Shown here: one piece after another, positions 9,047 through 18,583 of the stretch
Layout: every line of letters begins with the position of its first letter
Position numbering within the stretch: position 1 is the stretch's first letter
NCBI RefSeq assembly: GCF_020164495.1
Contig: NZ_JAIQYZ010000006.1
Location: 84,733 to 148,732 of the forward strand
Direction of reading: 5' to 3'
Source of the DNA: Psychroflexus lacisalsi
GTDB taxonomy: Bacteria > Bacteroidota > Bacteroidia > Flavobacteriales > Flavobacteriaceae
DNA length: 64,000 nt
The notes under the pieces: generated by a model
The model's input: the letters and a program-made list of their open reading frames with translations, nothing else
Told to the model about the DNA's origin: nothing
Database searches by the model: none
Translations under genes and position numbers: made by a program

Positions 9047-11278
9047 CTATTTGATTTTAATCTTTTCATCTACCTTTGAATCGCCCTTTTTGGTACTGAT
9101 TTGAATGACTCCATCAATTTTCTTAGGGTCATAACCGTTTCTTTTTAGGTTATCGGGGGACTTTATAATAACCATTGATTTTACTTGCTCAGGCTTGAGT
9201 TTGTAAAATTCTTCCTCATCGACTTCCTTTTCATCCACTTTGTAAATGAGTTTACCAGTATTTTTAGCAAAAGCAGGTTTTTGAATTGTGTTGTAATTTT
9301 TACGTTGAGATCTGTTTATAGAAGTCTCCTTTTTCGTTGTGATTTTAATTAAACCATCAATCTCTTTTGGATCGTAGCCAGCTTGCTTTAAATCATAAGA
9401 TGATTTTATCACATCCATCGATTGGATGTCTTCAGGGTTAACATTTTTTATTTGATCATCATCTAATTCTTTACCATCTAAAATAAAGATGACGCGACTA
9501 TTAATCATGCTTTTACTAGCTTTTCCATCAATTTTAGGGGTTATATTCTTGAAAGGGTTTGCTTTTTTAGTCGTGATTTTCATAATTCCGTCCACTTCTA
9601 TTGAGTCAAATCCCAAGTCTTTAATTTTGGATAAAGATTTAATCACATCTACAGATTGAATTTGCCTGGGAGCAATCTCATTAAGGTTTTTATAATCTAC
9701 TTCTTCGCCATTCACAAGGTAAATAACAGATCCATCGGTGTTTAAAGCTTTGTTATTGGAATTTTCATTTTGAGATGCATTGACTGCAGCCGCTTTTTTA
9801 GTGGTCACTTTAATTACCGCATCAATAAAATTTGAATTGTAACCTTCAGCTTTAAGCTCTTCAGGTGACTTAAGAATTTCTACAGATTCAATTTGATCTG
9901 TATCAATATTGACAATTTCTCCATTTTCTGCTTTGACGCCATCTATAATGAAAATCATTTTTTGGTTGTCATATTCACTCTTAAATTCTAAAAACCTCTT
10001 TTCAGACTTGGAAGACATATTAGAAAGAGAAATGTTTTTGTTTAGTAGAGGTTGCTTCGTGTTTTCTGAAGTTTCAATATTTTCAACTTTCATAGTCGCT
10101 ACTTTATATTCACTAGAAATGATAAAATATATAAATTCACCAAGGGCTTTATCTTTAAGTTGAATTTCCTTAAACATTGCCAAGTTATCAGAATAATAAG
10201 GCTTAGAAAACTCCGTTCTGGTAGTTACTGAAAGTGTTTTAGAGGTGTCATCATATTGAAAATCTTCAACCGGAATATATTTCTCAACAAGCTCTTCTTT
10301 GTCTATTGTTTTTCCATTGATGATAAAGATCTCAGCATTTTTAATGCCTTCTATTTCCTTTTGAAAATTGGAAGTTTCGGTATTTAATTTAGTGTTTGCT
10401 TCTTTAATTTGAGCCTTTGTCTCTACTTGAAAAAGGAGAAAAAACACGACTAGAACTGGAGACACAATAAATAATTTCCAGAACGATTGTTTTTTATTTT
10501 GATTGAGCATGGCGATTCGTTTTTTGATTGGTGATTGGTGAAAGGATTGTTGAAGTTGAGATTTATACTGTTGTTGTGTGATGCTATAAAGTGTCATTTG
10601 GTAGTCCCTTTTAGCAGTGGTGTTAACCGCATTAGCATCTGCTTCGTACTCTAAATTAAGAATCAAACTTTTTTGATATAACCAGGCAAACGGGTTGAAC
10701 CAGAAGAAGCATTTATAGATATGAGAGAAAAGTATATCAAAACTATGCTTATGAGTTACGTGCGCTTTTTCGTGATCTAAAATAATCTTCAATTCGGCTT
10801 CAGAGTAGAGTTTTGGATCGAAGACTATATAGTTCAAGAATGAAAAAGCGCCCTCAGGAATAGCTTTTTCTACGTAAAAAACACCTTCAGTTTTATAAGC
10901 TTTTGAGTTTTTTAAAAACTTTAAAAGCCTAGAGAATTTAAGTAGCAATTGGAGAACAAAAATAAATGAGATACTGATGAAAAGAATTTCAATTATAGCA
11001 TTTTCAGTTATATACGACCAGATTAATTCAATAGTGGTTGGTTTAATTTTAGTAGCAACAAATTCAGAAGTATTAGGAAAAAAATTTGTTGGTGCAAGAG
11101 TGATTTCTTGGATTTTAGTAAACGTGAAAAGCGGCAAAATCAAACTTGATCCATAACCAACATGAAGATAAATTCGTTTCCATCTATGGTAAGTTTCAGC
11201 TTCCAAAAAGAGTTTATAAACTACCCAAAATAGGGTCAAAAGTAAAGAAGCTTTGGCAAGATAAATAAGCAAATCCAT
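9047..11278 (-). CDS. BlaR1/MecR1-like M56 metallopeptidase with four TonB-plug-like repeats
   Basis: A 743-residue membrane sensor-protease. The N-terminal part has three hydrophobic segments; the zinc motif HEKAH is at residues 169-173, with a downstream Glu in NLEYEADANA (about 208-216). A further helix lies at about 268-284. The large C-terminal region faces the periplasm and carries four imperfect repeats of about 55 residues (441-495, 517-572, 596-650, 676-731) of the form I.DG..(x)n.I.S(V/M).(I/V)(L/I)KS...LK..G(Y/F)...(I/V)D..(I/M)(K/Q)(I/V)(T/S)TKK, which resembles the plug domain of TonB-dependent receptors. It overlaps the BlaI-like repressor gene as TAATG, so translation is coupled. 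The expected role is to cleave the repressor on a cell-envelope signal. The ligand is unknown; beta-lactam sensing should not be assumed, because no penicillin-binding domain is present. Confidence 0.88.
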   Translation of the reverse strand: MDLLIYLAKASLLLTLFWVVYKLFLEAETYHRWKRIYLHVGYGSSLILPLFTFTKIQEITLAPTNFFPNTSEFVATKIKPTTIELIWSYITENAIIEILFISISFIFVLQLLLKFSRLLKFLKNSKAYKTEGVFYVEKAIPEGAFSFLNYIVFDPKLYSEAELKIILDHEKAHVTHKHSFDILFSHIYKCFFWFNPFAWLYQKSLILNLEYEADANAVNTTAKRDYQMTLYSITQQQYKSQLQQSFHQSPIKKRIAMLNQNKKQSFWKLFIVSPVLVVFFLLFQVETKAQIKEANTKLNTETSNFQKEIEGIKNAEIFIINGKTIDKEELVEKYIPVEDFQYDDTSKTLSVTTRTEFSKPYYSDNLAMFKEIQLKDKALGEFIYFIISSEYKVATMKVENIETSENTKQPLLNKNISLSNMSSKSEKRFLEFKSEYDNQKMIFIIDGVKAENGEIVNIDTDQIESVEILKSPEELKAEGYNSNFIDAVIKVTTKKAAAVNASQNENSNNKALNTDGSVIYLVNGEEVDYKNLNEIAPRQIQSVDVIKSLSKIKDLGFDSIEVDGIMKITTKKANPFKNITPKIDGKASKSMINSRVIFILDGKELDDDQIKNVNPEDIQSMDVIKSSYDLKQAGYDPKEIDGLIKITTKKETSINRSQRKNYNTIQKPAFAKNTGKLIYKVDEKEVDEEEFYKLKPEQVKSMVIIKSPDNLKRNGYDPKKIDGVIQISTKKGDSKVDEKIKIK

Positions 11279-11643
11279 TAGCTTTTGTTTTTGATGAGTT
11301 CCAAAATCTCTTCCAACTCTTGTTCTGAAATCTTATCCTGCTGAGCGAAAAACGATACCATATTCTTATAGGAGCCGTCAAAAAATCGGGAAGAATTCTG
11401 TTCTAAAATCTTCTCACTATAGCTTTTCTTATCTACCACAGGAAAATATTGGTGGCTTTTCCCAAAGACTTTATAGGCGACATAACCTTTGTCTTCTAGC
11501 AACCTTACCAACGTAGAAACCGTGTTATAATGTTGATTTCCCTCAAGTTCTTCTTGAATTTCCTTTACAAAAGCCTTTTTCAACTTCCATAACACAGCCA
11601 TTACTTCTTCTTCTTTAGCCGTTAATTTCTCAGAATGTTTCAT
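11278..11643 (-). CDS. BlaI/MecI/CopY family transcriptional repressor
   Basis: A 121-residue winged-helix repressor (LTAKEEEVMAVLWKLKKAF, then NTVSTLVRLLEDKGYV as recognition helix and wing). Members are dimeric repressors inactivated by proteolysis by a BlaR1-type partner. The downstream M56 gene starts within its stop codon (TAATG), the standard arrangement of such pairs. It probably represses its own operon. The 227-bp spacer upstream, shared with the divergent dGTPase gene, should hold the operator, but I could not define one with confidence. Confidence 0.92.
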   Translation of the reverse strand: MKHSEKLTAKEEEVMAVLWKLKKAFVKEIQEELEGNQHYNTVSTLVRLLEDKGYVAYKVFGKSHQYFPVVDKKSYSEKILEQNSSRFFDGSYKNMVSFFAQQDKISEQELEEILELIKNKS

Positions 11644-11846
11644 GATTAAATTAATTATAGTAACGAATGTAAACTAAAAAAACAGTTAAATAACTATAAA
11701 TCCAGTTTTTAACAATCTCATTTCTTTTTCATTTTAAACTTAAAGTTATCTTAGTAACCAACTATTTAGTAGAATAAGTCAAGAGTTCTGGAATTTAATA
11801 AGGAAATTGGGTAAGTAAGAATTACAGCTTAAGAACAAGAATTCCT

Positions 11847-11854
11847 TACATTTG
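11847..11854 (+). promoter_or_regulatory. Candidate -7 element of the dGTPase promoter
   Basis: TACATTTG matches TAnnTTTG and lies 16 bp before the ATG at 11871. No convincing TTTG is present about 20 bp upstream, so the -33 part is weak. Confidence 0.35.
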
Positions 11855-11870
11855 ACCCAAAACTAAAGGC

Positions 11871-13217
11871 ATGCCAACCTGGGAATCTCTATTGTCACTA
11901 AAACGCCAAGGCGACACCAACAAACGTATTCGCAAAGAACAAGATGATACGCGACTAGGCTTTGAAGTGGATTACGATCGAGTGATTTTTTCTTCAGAAT
12001 TTAGAAGTTTGCAGGACAAAACCCAAGTGATTCCCTTGTCCAAAACTGATTTTGTCCACACGCGGTTAACGCATAGTTTGGAAGTTTCAGTCGTTGGCAG
12101 ATCTCTCGGCAGGCTTGTAGGAAAGAAAGTTTTAGAAAAGCACCCTCAACTGCAAGGAACTCACGGACATCATTTTAATGATTTTGGAGCCATTGTCGCT
12201 GCCGCAGCTTTGGCTCACGATATTGGTAACCCGCCTTTTGGTCACAGTGGTGAACGCGCGATTGGTGATTACTTCAAATTTGGTAATGGAAAGCGGTTTC
12301 AAGAACAACTTTCTGAAACGGTGTACCAAGACCTATCGAAATTTGAGGGTAACGCCAACGGTTTTAAATTACTCACCAACGATAATTACGGATCGCCGGG
12401 CGGTTTGAGATTGTCATACGCTACTTTGGGAGCGTTTACCAAATACCCAAAAGCTTCGCTTCCTCACAAACCCACCAAGCAAGTGGCCGACAAGAAATTT
12501 GGTTTCTTTCATCAGCAAGTGGATAAATTTCAAGATGTCGCTGAAGAGCTGGGTCTTGAGAAAAACTCTGATGGTAATGGTGTTCGTTACAAAAGGCATC
12601 CGCTAGCCTTTTTGGTTGAAGCCGCGGACGATATTTGCTATACCATTATCGATTTTGAAGATGGTATTAACTTAGGATTGATTCAAGAGGAATTTGCTTT
12701 AGAATACTTATCAAAGATCGTCCATAAAAACATCAATACAAAAAAGTATTCCAAACTCTCAACCACAAAAAACAGAATTAGTTATTTACGTTCTTTGGCC
12801 ATAGGTGCTCTTATTGAAGATGCCGTTTCCATTTTTATGGAGAATGAAGAAGCGATTCTGAAAGGGGATTACCACCATGCGTTGATGGACAAGTCCATTT
12901 ACAAAGTTCAAATTGAGGACATCATTAAAATCAGTGTCAAAAACATATACCAGAGTCAGGAAGTCCTCGACAAAGAAATAGCTGGTTATAAAATTCTTAC
13001 CAAGATTTTGGATGATTTCACCACGGCTGTGGAGCATCTACATGCTGGATATGCCTCTAACTTTGATAAGTTAATTCTAAAAAACTTCTTGAAAGATTTT
13101 AATTTTTCGGACAGTAAACTGGAAGACTGGCTTATAGACGTGTGCTCTTTTGTGGCTTCGCTTACCGACAGTAACGCCTTGAGAACTTATAGAAAGCTGA
13201 CCGGGAGTGATCTGTGA
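11871..13217 (+). CDS. dgt: dNTP triphosphohydrolase (dGTPase family)
   Basis: A 448-residue HD-superfamily enzyme that hydrolyses dNTPs to deoxynucleosides and triphosphate. The metal site is visible as H68 (TRLTHSLEVS) and H116-D117 (LAHDIGNPPFGHSGE). A later ADDICYTIIDFEDG segment is also typical of the family. It is a single gene, divergent from the BlaI/BlaR1-like operon. Together with nrdBA a few kilobases away it would help balance the dNTP pool; that link is inferred from function rather than from shared regulation. Confidence 0.95.
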   Translation: MPTWESLLSLKRQGDTNKRIRKEQDDTRLGFEVDYDRVIFSSEFRSLQDKTQVIPLSKTDFVHTRLTHSLEVSVVGRSLGRLVGKKVLEKHPQLQGTHGHHFNDFGAIVAAAALAHDIGNPPFGHSGERAIGDYFKFGNGKRFQEQLSETVYQDLSKFEGNANGFKLLTNDNYGSPGGLRLSYATLGAFTKYPKASLPHKPTKQVADKKFGFFHQQVDKFQDVAEELGLEKNSDGNGVRYKRHPLAFLVEAADDICYTIIDFEDGINLGLIQEEFALEYLSKIVHKNINTKKYSKLSTTKNRISYLRSLAIGALIEDAVSIFMENEEAILKGDYHHALMDKSIYKVQIEDIIKISVKNIYQSQEVLDKEIAGYKILTKILDDFTTAVEHLHAGYASNFDKLILKNFLKDFNFSDSKLEDWLIDVCSFVASLTDSNALRTYRKLTGSDL

Positions 13218-13333
13218 AAATATTAAATACTAAAGACAGGATTTCAAATTTCAAATCTGTTATTTCAAATTTTGTAATTATAATTCAGAAATAGCTTTTA
13301 AGCAAGTGATAAATTTCACATCAACTCAGTTTC

Positions 13334-13360
13334 TGTCATGCTGAATTTAGTTCAGCATCT
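13334..13360 (+). repeat. Dispersed palindromic repeat, copy 1
   Basis: A 27-bp element of the form TGTCATG-CTGAA-N7-TTCAG-CATCT with an internal inverted repeat. It matches the copies at 13451-13478 (inverted) and 63616-63642. Confidence 0.75.
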
Positions 13361-13450
13361 CCACGTCATTTCCATCAAACCAATCCTACTGATTTTATCA
13401 CATTATTTCAAGCCATCACCTACATAATACAGTTCTCGTTCACCTCATTA

Positions 13451-13478
13451 AGACCCTGAAACGTCGTTCAGAGTGACA
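13451..13478 (-). repeat. Dispersed palindromic repeat, copy 2 (inverted)
   Basis: On the minus strand it reads TGTCACT-CTGAA-N8-TTCAG-GGTCT (28 bp). It lies 90 bp from copy 1 in opposite orientation. The rest of the 13218-13523 spacer is AT-rich, with short ATTTCAAA repeats and no gene that I can see. Confidence 0.75.
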
Positions 13479-13523
13479 AATAAAAAACGCCAATCACAAG
13501 TTCACATTTCACCTCTCAACGAC

Positions 13524-14300
13524 TCACCGACTCAAAAACTCATGAAGAGTTTTCAGCAGTAACTCCGGATGTTCCAAATAAGACATGTGTCCGCCTGGTA
13601 GAATATTCAATTCAATACCAGCTTCTTCAGCTATATTTTTGGTCTTTTCAAAATTGATGACTTTGTCCTGTTTACCTAAAACCAATAAACTCCTCTCTTT
13701 ATGGTTTTTGAGCACCTCTGTTCTATCTTTTCGATCGCGCATACCATTTAGGGTATTGATCACTCCCTGTTGCGAACATTGCTTTGCCTCTTGTATGGCT
13801 GCCTCAATTTCAGTTGATAATCGCTTTTGATCTTCTGGTAAAAACAAATGTTTTACCGCCATGCTTATAAAAGCATCCGGATGTCTTTGGATCATCGCTA
13901 TCGCGCGATTTCTTTCCTTTTTCTTAGTTTCAGAATCGGCTAAAGAGCTTGAATTAAGCAGAATGAGTTTTTTAAGTTTCGCTGAATTCAATTCAGCTAC
14001 AGCTAAGGCTACATACCCTCCCATAGAGTGCCCAATAATACTAAACGTTTCCAACTTTTTAGAGCCTGCAAACCCTACGACTAAAGAAGCATAATCTTCC
14101 ATCTTATGGATGTAGCCTATCGCTTCAGTATTGCCGTGACCGGGCAAATCTAAGGTGTATAAGCGGTGTGTTTTAGAAAGCTCTTTCCCAAGCATTTTCC
14201 ACATGGACGAATTTTCCAGAAATCCATGAAGAAGAATAATGGGCTCTCCATTACCTGAAGATGTGTAGTGAATTTTGGTTTGCTTGTATGTAAAGGTCAT
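13524..14300 (-). CDS. Alpha/beta hydrolase
   Basis: A 258-residue alpha/beta-hydrolase-fold protein. It has the oxyanion segment HGFLENSSMW (from about residue 26), the nucleophile elbow GHSMGGY with the catalytic serine at about residue 92, and a C-terminal GGHMSYLEHPE that contains the catalytic His. An acid residue is expected in LVLGKQDKVI. It has no signal peptide, so it is probably cytoplasmic. The substrate cannot be predicted; close family members include carboxylesterases and MenH-like or BioH-like hydrolases. It stands alone, upstream of the dispersed repeats. Confidence 0.85.
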   Translation of the reverse strand: MTFTYKQTKIHYTSSGNGEPIILLHGFLENSSMWKMLGKELSKTHRLYTLDLPGHGNTEAIGYIHKMEDYASLVVGFAGSKKLETFSIIGHSMGGYVALAVAELNSAKLKKLILLNSSSLADSETKKKERNRAIAMIQRHPDAFISMAVKHLFLPEDQKRLSTEIEAAIQEAKQCSQQGVINTLNGMRDRKDRTEVLKNHKERSLLVLGKQDKVINFEKTKNIAEEAGIELNILPGGHMSYLEHPELLLKTLHEFLSR

Positions 14301-14315
14301 AACATTAAAATAAAA

Positions 14316-14350
14316 CTAGTCAACTGGTTCACTGTGGACCGGTTGACTAG
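14316..14350. repeat. Hairpin related to the 8-bp repeat motif
   Basis: Seventeen-base arms (CTAGTCAACTGGTTCAC at 14316-14332; complement at 14334-14350) pair with two G-U positions around a 1-nt centre. The arm contains GTCAACTGGT, the junction sequence of the tandem repeat at 3324-3404. It lies between two minus-strand genes and could be the terminator of the aminopeptidase gene, although no T-run follows. Confidence 0.5.
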
Positions 14351-14385
14351 GTAAAGTATACTTTAAAAATAAGAGTGAAAGACTA

Positions 14386-15678
14386 TTAACTATTCATCAG
14401 GTCTTCAATCTCTTCAATTTCAATAGGAATATTGCCCATCAAATTCTTAGGAGATCCTTTTTCTTGAATCACCACATCGTCTTCGAGTCGAATGCCCATA
14501 TTTTCATCGGGCAAGTAAATCCCAGGCTCTACTGTAAAGACTTGATTGGCTTTCATTGGTTCATGTAGTAAGCCGTAATCGTGAGTATCGAGTCCGATAT
14601 TGTGAGAAGTCCCGTGCATAAAGTATTTTTTATACGCTGGCCAGTCTGGGTTCTCATTTTGTACATCGGCTTTATCGAGTAGTTTTAAATCAAGTAGTTC
14701 AGAAGTCATCAATTTGCCTACTTCAATGTGGTAATCTTTCCAGATGGTTCCGGGCACCAACATATCAGTCGCCAGTTTTTTTACTTTATTGACAGCCGTA
14801 TAGATTTGCTTTTGCCTGTCTGTATATCTTCCTGAAACAGGAATAGTACGAGTCATATCGCTAGTGTAGTTGGCATATTCGGCACCAACATCTATCAAGA
14901 TTAAGTCTCCGTCTTTCAGTTGTTCTTTGTTTTCTATATAATGAAGCACGGTCGCATTTTTTCCTCCGGCAATGATGGGAGTGTAAGAAAATCCGCGGGA
15001 TTTATTGTTTAAAAATTCATGCATAAATTCAGCTTCGAGCTCGTATTCCCATTTGCCTGGTTTAGTAAATTTGAGAACTCTTCTAAATCCTTTTTCGGTG
15101 ATATTACAAGCTGTTTGCATCGCTTGCAGTTCCAGCGGATGCTTTATAGAACGCAACCTTTGAAGGATTGGATTACTTTTTGAAACCTGGTGCGCCGGAT
15201 AGTTTTCCTTTAGCCACTTGTTAAAACGATCTTCTCGTGTTTCGGTAGCGTGAGCTGCTCTGTAATGCTCATTGGTATTCATATAAACCATACCGGTAAG
15301 CGCCATCAACTCGTTAAACACCTTTTCAAAATCCTGCTTCCAATACACCGTTTGTATACCAGAAGTATGTAGCGCTTTTTCTTTGTTGAGTTTCTCACCC
15401 TCCCAAACGGCAATGTGTGGGTTGGTTTCAGTTAAGAATAAAATCTCTCGATGCTTCGGATCTGGTGCATCTGGAAATAAAACCAAAATACTCTCCTCTT
15501 GATCTACCCCACTTAAGTAGTAGATATTACGATCCTGCTGAAAAGGAATCGTACTATCTGCACCTATTGGGTAAATATCATTGGAGTTGAACACGGCCAG
15601 ACTTCCTGGCAACATCTGACTCATGAAGTTTTTTCTGTTCTGAATAAATAATTCGCTGGATATAGGCTCGTATCTCAT
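14386..15678 (-). CDS. Xaa-Pro aminopeptidase (M24B, aminopeptidase P type)
   Basis: About 430 residues: an N-terminal aminopeptidase P domain (about 1-140) and a C-terminal pita-bread metallopeptidase domain. Metal ligands can be read in order: Asp in LIDVGAEYANYTSDMTR (two Asp), His in HGTSHNIGLDTHDYG, Glu in TVEPGIY and Glu in IRLEDDVVI. It removes N-terminal residues that precede proline, in the cytoplasm. The start is the ATG at 15678 (MRYEPIS); a TTG three codons upstream is less likely. It is a single gene, divergent from sdhCAB. Confidence 0.93.
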   Translation of the reverse strand: MRYEPISSELFIQNRKNFMSQMLPGSLAVFNSNDIYPIGADSTIPFQQDRNIYYLSGVDQEESILVLFPDAPDPKHREILFLTETNPHIAVWEGEKLNKEKALHTSGIQTVYWKQDFEKVFNELMALTGMVYMNTNEHYRAAHATETREDRFNKWLKENYPAHQVSKSNPILQRLRSIKHPLELQAMQTACNITEKGFRRVLKFTKPGKWEYELEAEFMHEFLNNKSRGFSYTPIIAGGKNATVLHYIENKEQLKDGDLILIDVGAEYANYTSDMTRTIPVSGRYTDRQKQIYTAVNKVKKLATDMLVPGTIWKDYHIEVGKLMTSELLDLKLLDKADVQNENPDWPAYKKYFMHGTSHNIGLDTHDYGLLHEPMKANQVFTVEPGIYLPDENMGIRLEDDVVIQEKGSPKNLMGNIPIEIEEIEDLMNS

Positions 15679-15843
15679 TTTTTTCAATTTTCATCAAAGG
15701 TATAAAATGGAGATTAAAAAATCATCAAGGATTGAAAAGACGAAAATAATTGTGTGACATCCGAATTCACGACAAGGTTTTCGTGGTTTTCCTTCAATAG
15801 GCTTTAAATTTATTCTAAATTAAGCGTAAATCATTGACTTCAT

Positions 15844-15874
15844 TTGTTTCAGAGCTTTGTGTAGCGTATTTTTG
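15844..15874 (+). promoter_or_regulatory. Bacteroidota-type promoter of sdhCAB
   Basis: TTG at 15844-15846 (as TTTG from 15843) and TATTTTTG at 15867-15874 fit the -33/-7 consensus with a 20-bp gap. The sdhC ATG follows 22 bp later. Confidence 0.55.
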
Positions 15875-15895
15875 CACAAAATCAAATACAGAATA

Positions 15896-16561
15896 ATGGC
15901 TGGAATAAGCAAAACATCAATAGCAAGGAAAGTTGCTATGGCTCTTTCAGGACTTTTTTTAGTCCTTTTTTTAGCTCAACACTTCACTATTAACTTCACT
16001 TCGGTAGTAAGTCCTTCTACTTTCAATGAGATTTCTCATTTTATGGGAACTAACTTTGTTGTACAGGCTATCCTGCAACCTATTTTAATCGCAGGAGTCG
16101 TTTTTCATTTCGTAATGGGGTTTGTACTCGATGTACGAAACAGAAAAGCGAGAGGAGTAAAATATAATAAATTTAAAGGTCAAGCCAACTCTCCATGGGT
16201 ATCTAGAAATATGATACTTTCTGGTTCGGTAGTCTTAGCTTTTTTAGGATTGCACTTTTATGATTTCTGGATCCCAGAATTGATTCATAAATATGTAGAA
16301 ACAAATCCTGATGATCCCTTCAGGTATTATGACGAAACGATAGCTAAATTTGCAGGCAATCCAATAAGAACTGGTCTTTACAGTATATCATTTGTTCTTT
16401 TGATGTTACACCTTCTACATGGTTTCGCTTCTTCATTTCAAACGATGGGCGTTAACAATAAATACTCTAGTGGTATTAAGATTTTTACCAAAGCTTTTGC
16501 GATTGTTATTCCAATGGGTTTTGTGTTTATTGCGATATTTCACTATTTTAATAACTTATAA
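15896..16561 (+). CDS. sdhC: Succinate dehydrogenase cytochrome b subunit
   Basis: A 221-residue membrane anchor with five hydrophobic segments. Histidines in [23 protein letters not shown] and LHLLHGFAS are candidates for the two haem b groups of the single-subunit (type B) cytochrome. It passes electrons between SdhAB and menaquinone in the inner membrane. The start is the ATG at 15896 (MAGISKTS); a TTG 13 codons upstream would add a polar extension. It is the first gene of sdhCAB, 11 bp before sdhA. Confidence 0.95.
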   Translation: MAGISKTSIARKVAMALSGLFLVLFLAQHFTINFTSVVSPSTFNEISHFMGTNFVVQAILQPILIAGVVFHFVMGFVLDVRNRKARGVKYNKFKGQANSPWVSRNMILSGSVVLAFLGLHFYDFWIPELIHKYVETNPDDPFRYYDETIAKFAGNPIRTGLYSISFVLLMLHLLHGFASSFQTMGVNNKYSSGIKIFTKAFAIVIPMGFVFIAIFHYFNNL

Positions 16562-16572
16562 GCGAAAGGATT

Positions 16573-18576
16573 ATGTCAGTTTTAGAATCAAAAATTCCAG
16601 AAGGTCCAATTGAAAAAAAATGGACAAAACATAAAAATGAAATCAATCTTGTAAATCCTGCTAATAAAAGAAACATCGACATTATTGTTGTTGGGACTGG
16701 ACTTGCAGGCGGAAGTGCTGCAGCAACATTTGCAGAACTAGGTTACAATGTAAAAACTTTTTGTTATCAAGATTCCCCACGTCGTGCACACTCAATTGCT
16801 GCACAGGGTGGTATTAATGCTTCCAAGAATTACCAAGGTGATGGTGATTCTGACTATAGATTGTTTTACGACACTGTGAAAGGTGGAGATTACAGGTCTA
16901 GAGAAGCTAACGTATATAGACTTGCAGAGGTTTCTAGTAATATCATTGACCAATGTGTTGCTCAGGGAGTTCCTTTTGCAAGAGAATATGGCGGTCTTTT
17001 AGATAACCGTTCTTTTGGTGGTGTATTGGTATCAAGAACTTTTTATGCCAAAGGTCAAACCGGCCAGCAATTGTTACTTGGAGCTTATTCAGCAATGAAT
17101 AGACAAATCAATAGAGGAAAAATTCAATCATTCAATCGACATGAAATGATGGATTTGGTACTTGTCGATGGAAAAGCTAGAGGAATTATCGCTCGTGATC
17201 TTGTGTCAGGAAATATTGAAAGGCACTCAGCTCATGCTGTTGTTTTGGCCTCTGGTGGTTACGGAAACGTATTCTACTTGTCTACCAATGCTATGGGAAG
17301 TAATGTGATGGCAGCCTGGAGAGCTCACAAAAAAGGTGCTTTCTTCGCCAATCCTTGCTTTACACAAATCCACCCAACTTGTATTCCTGTCTCTGGAGAC
17401 TTGCAATCCAAATTAACTTTGATGTCGGAATCCTTAAGAAACGATGGACGTATCTGGGTGCCAAAACATGAAAAAGATGCCAAAGCGATAAGAGAAGGAA
17501 AATTAAAACCAACTGAACTTGCTGAAGAAGATAGAGACTACTACTTGGAAAGAAGATATCCAGCATTTGGTAACTTAGTTCCTCGAGATGTGGCATCAAG
17601 AGCTGCTAAGGAACGTTGTGATGAAGGATATGGTGTGAATAAAACAGGTCAGGCGGTCTATCTTGATTTTAAAGCTGCTATCGAGCGTTACGGAAAAGAA
17701 AAAGCATTTACTTCTGGACATAAAAATCCAAGTAAAGAAGAAATTATAAAATTAGGAGAACAAGTAGTCGAGTCTAAGTATGGTAACCTGTTTGAAATGT
17801 ATGAAAAGATTACAGATCAAAATCCTTACAAAACTCCTATGATGATTTTTCCAGCTGTTCACTACACAATGGGTGGTCTTTGGGTCGATTATAATCTAAT
17901 GACCACAATTCCTGGATGCTATGCTGCTGGAGAAGCTAATTTCTCAGATCACGGTGCCAATAGACTTGGAGCTTCAGCTTTGATGCAAGGTTTAGCGGAC
18001 GGTTATTTTGTCCTTCCTTACACTATTGGAGATTACTTAGCAGACGACATTAGAACTGGAACAATTTCTACTGAAACTGAAGAATTTGTAACTGCTGAGA
18101 AAGAAGTTAAAGAACGAATTCAGAGATTATTTGACGCTAAAGGCAAGAATCCTGTAGATTACTACCACAAAAAGCTTGGTAGAATCATGTGGGACAAATG
18201 CGGAATGTCTCGTAATGAGAAGGAGCTTAGAGAAGCTATGGAAGAAATCAAAGAGTTGAGAGAAGATTTCTGGAAAAATGTAAGAATAACTGGTAAAGCT
18301 GAAACTAAAAATGCTGAATTAGAAAAAGCAGGACGAGTTGCAGATTTCCTTGAGCTTGGAGAACTTTTTGCTAAAGATGCCCTAGAAAGAAATGAATCTT
18401 GCGGTGGTCATTTTAGAGAAGAATATCAAACTGAAGATGGAGAAGCTTTGAGAGACGATGAGAATTTCAAATTCGTTTCAGCGTGGGAATACGTAGGAAA
18501 TCCTAGAGATGCTAAGCTTCACAAAGAACAGTTAGAATTTGAAAATATAGAATTAAAAACAAGAAGCTATAAATAA
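16573..18576 (+). CDS. sdhA: Succinate dehydrogenase / fumarate reductase flavoprotein subunit
   Basis: A 667-residue FAD-linked subunit that oxidises succinate to fumarate. It has the N-terminal Rossmann motif [12 protein letters not shown] (from about residue 40) and the flavin-attachment region [16 protein letters not shown], where the His would carry covalent FAD. The substrate and FAD region [11 protein letters not shown] and the later [14 protein letters not shown] are also visible. The length fits the Bacteroidota type B enzyme. It sits between sdhC and sdhB with short gaps, on the cytoplasmic face of the membrane complex. Confidence 0.97.
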   Translation: MSVLESKIPEGPIEKKWTKHKNEINLVNPANKRNIDIIVVGTGLAGGSAAATFAELGYNVKTFCYQDSPRRAHSIAAQGGINASKNYQGDGDSDYRLFYDTVKGGDYRSREANVYRLAEVSSNIIDQCVAQGVPFAREYGGLLDNRSFGGVLVSRTFYAKGQTGQQLLLGAYSAMNRQINRGKIQSFNRHEMMDLVLVDGKARGIIARDLVSGNIERHSAHAVVLASGGYGNVFYLSTNAMGSNVMAAWRAHKKGAFFANPCFTQIHPTCIPVSGDLQSKLTLMSESLRNDGRIWVPKHEKDAKAIREGKLKPTELAEEDRDYYLERRYPAFGNLVPRDVASRAAKERCDEGYGVNKTGQAVYLDFKAAIERYGKEKAFTSGHKNPSKEEIIKLGEQVVESKYGNLFEMYEKITDQNPYKTPMMIFPAVHYTMGGLWVDYNLMTTIPGCYAAGEANFSDHGANRLGASALMQGLADGYFVLPYTIGDYLADDIRTGTISTETEEFVTAEKEVKERIQRLFDAKGKNPVDYYHKKLGRIMWDKCGMSRNEKELREAMEEIKELREDFWKNVRITGKAETKNAELEKAGRVADFLELGELFAKDALERNESCGGHFREEYQTEDGEALRDDENFKFVSAWEYVGNPRDAKLHKEQLEFENIELKTRSYK

Positions 18577-18583
18577 TTGAATT

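Noticed and set aside
9047..11643. Beta-lactam resistance sensor operon
   Set aside because: The M56/BlaI pair lacks a penicillin-binding sensor domain and no beta-lactamase gene is adjacent.
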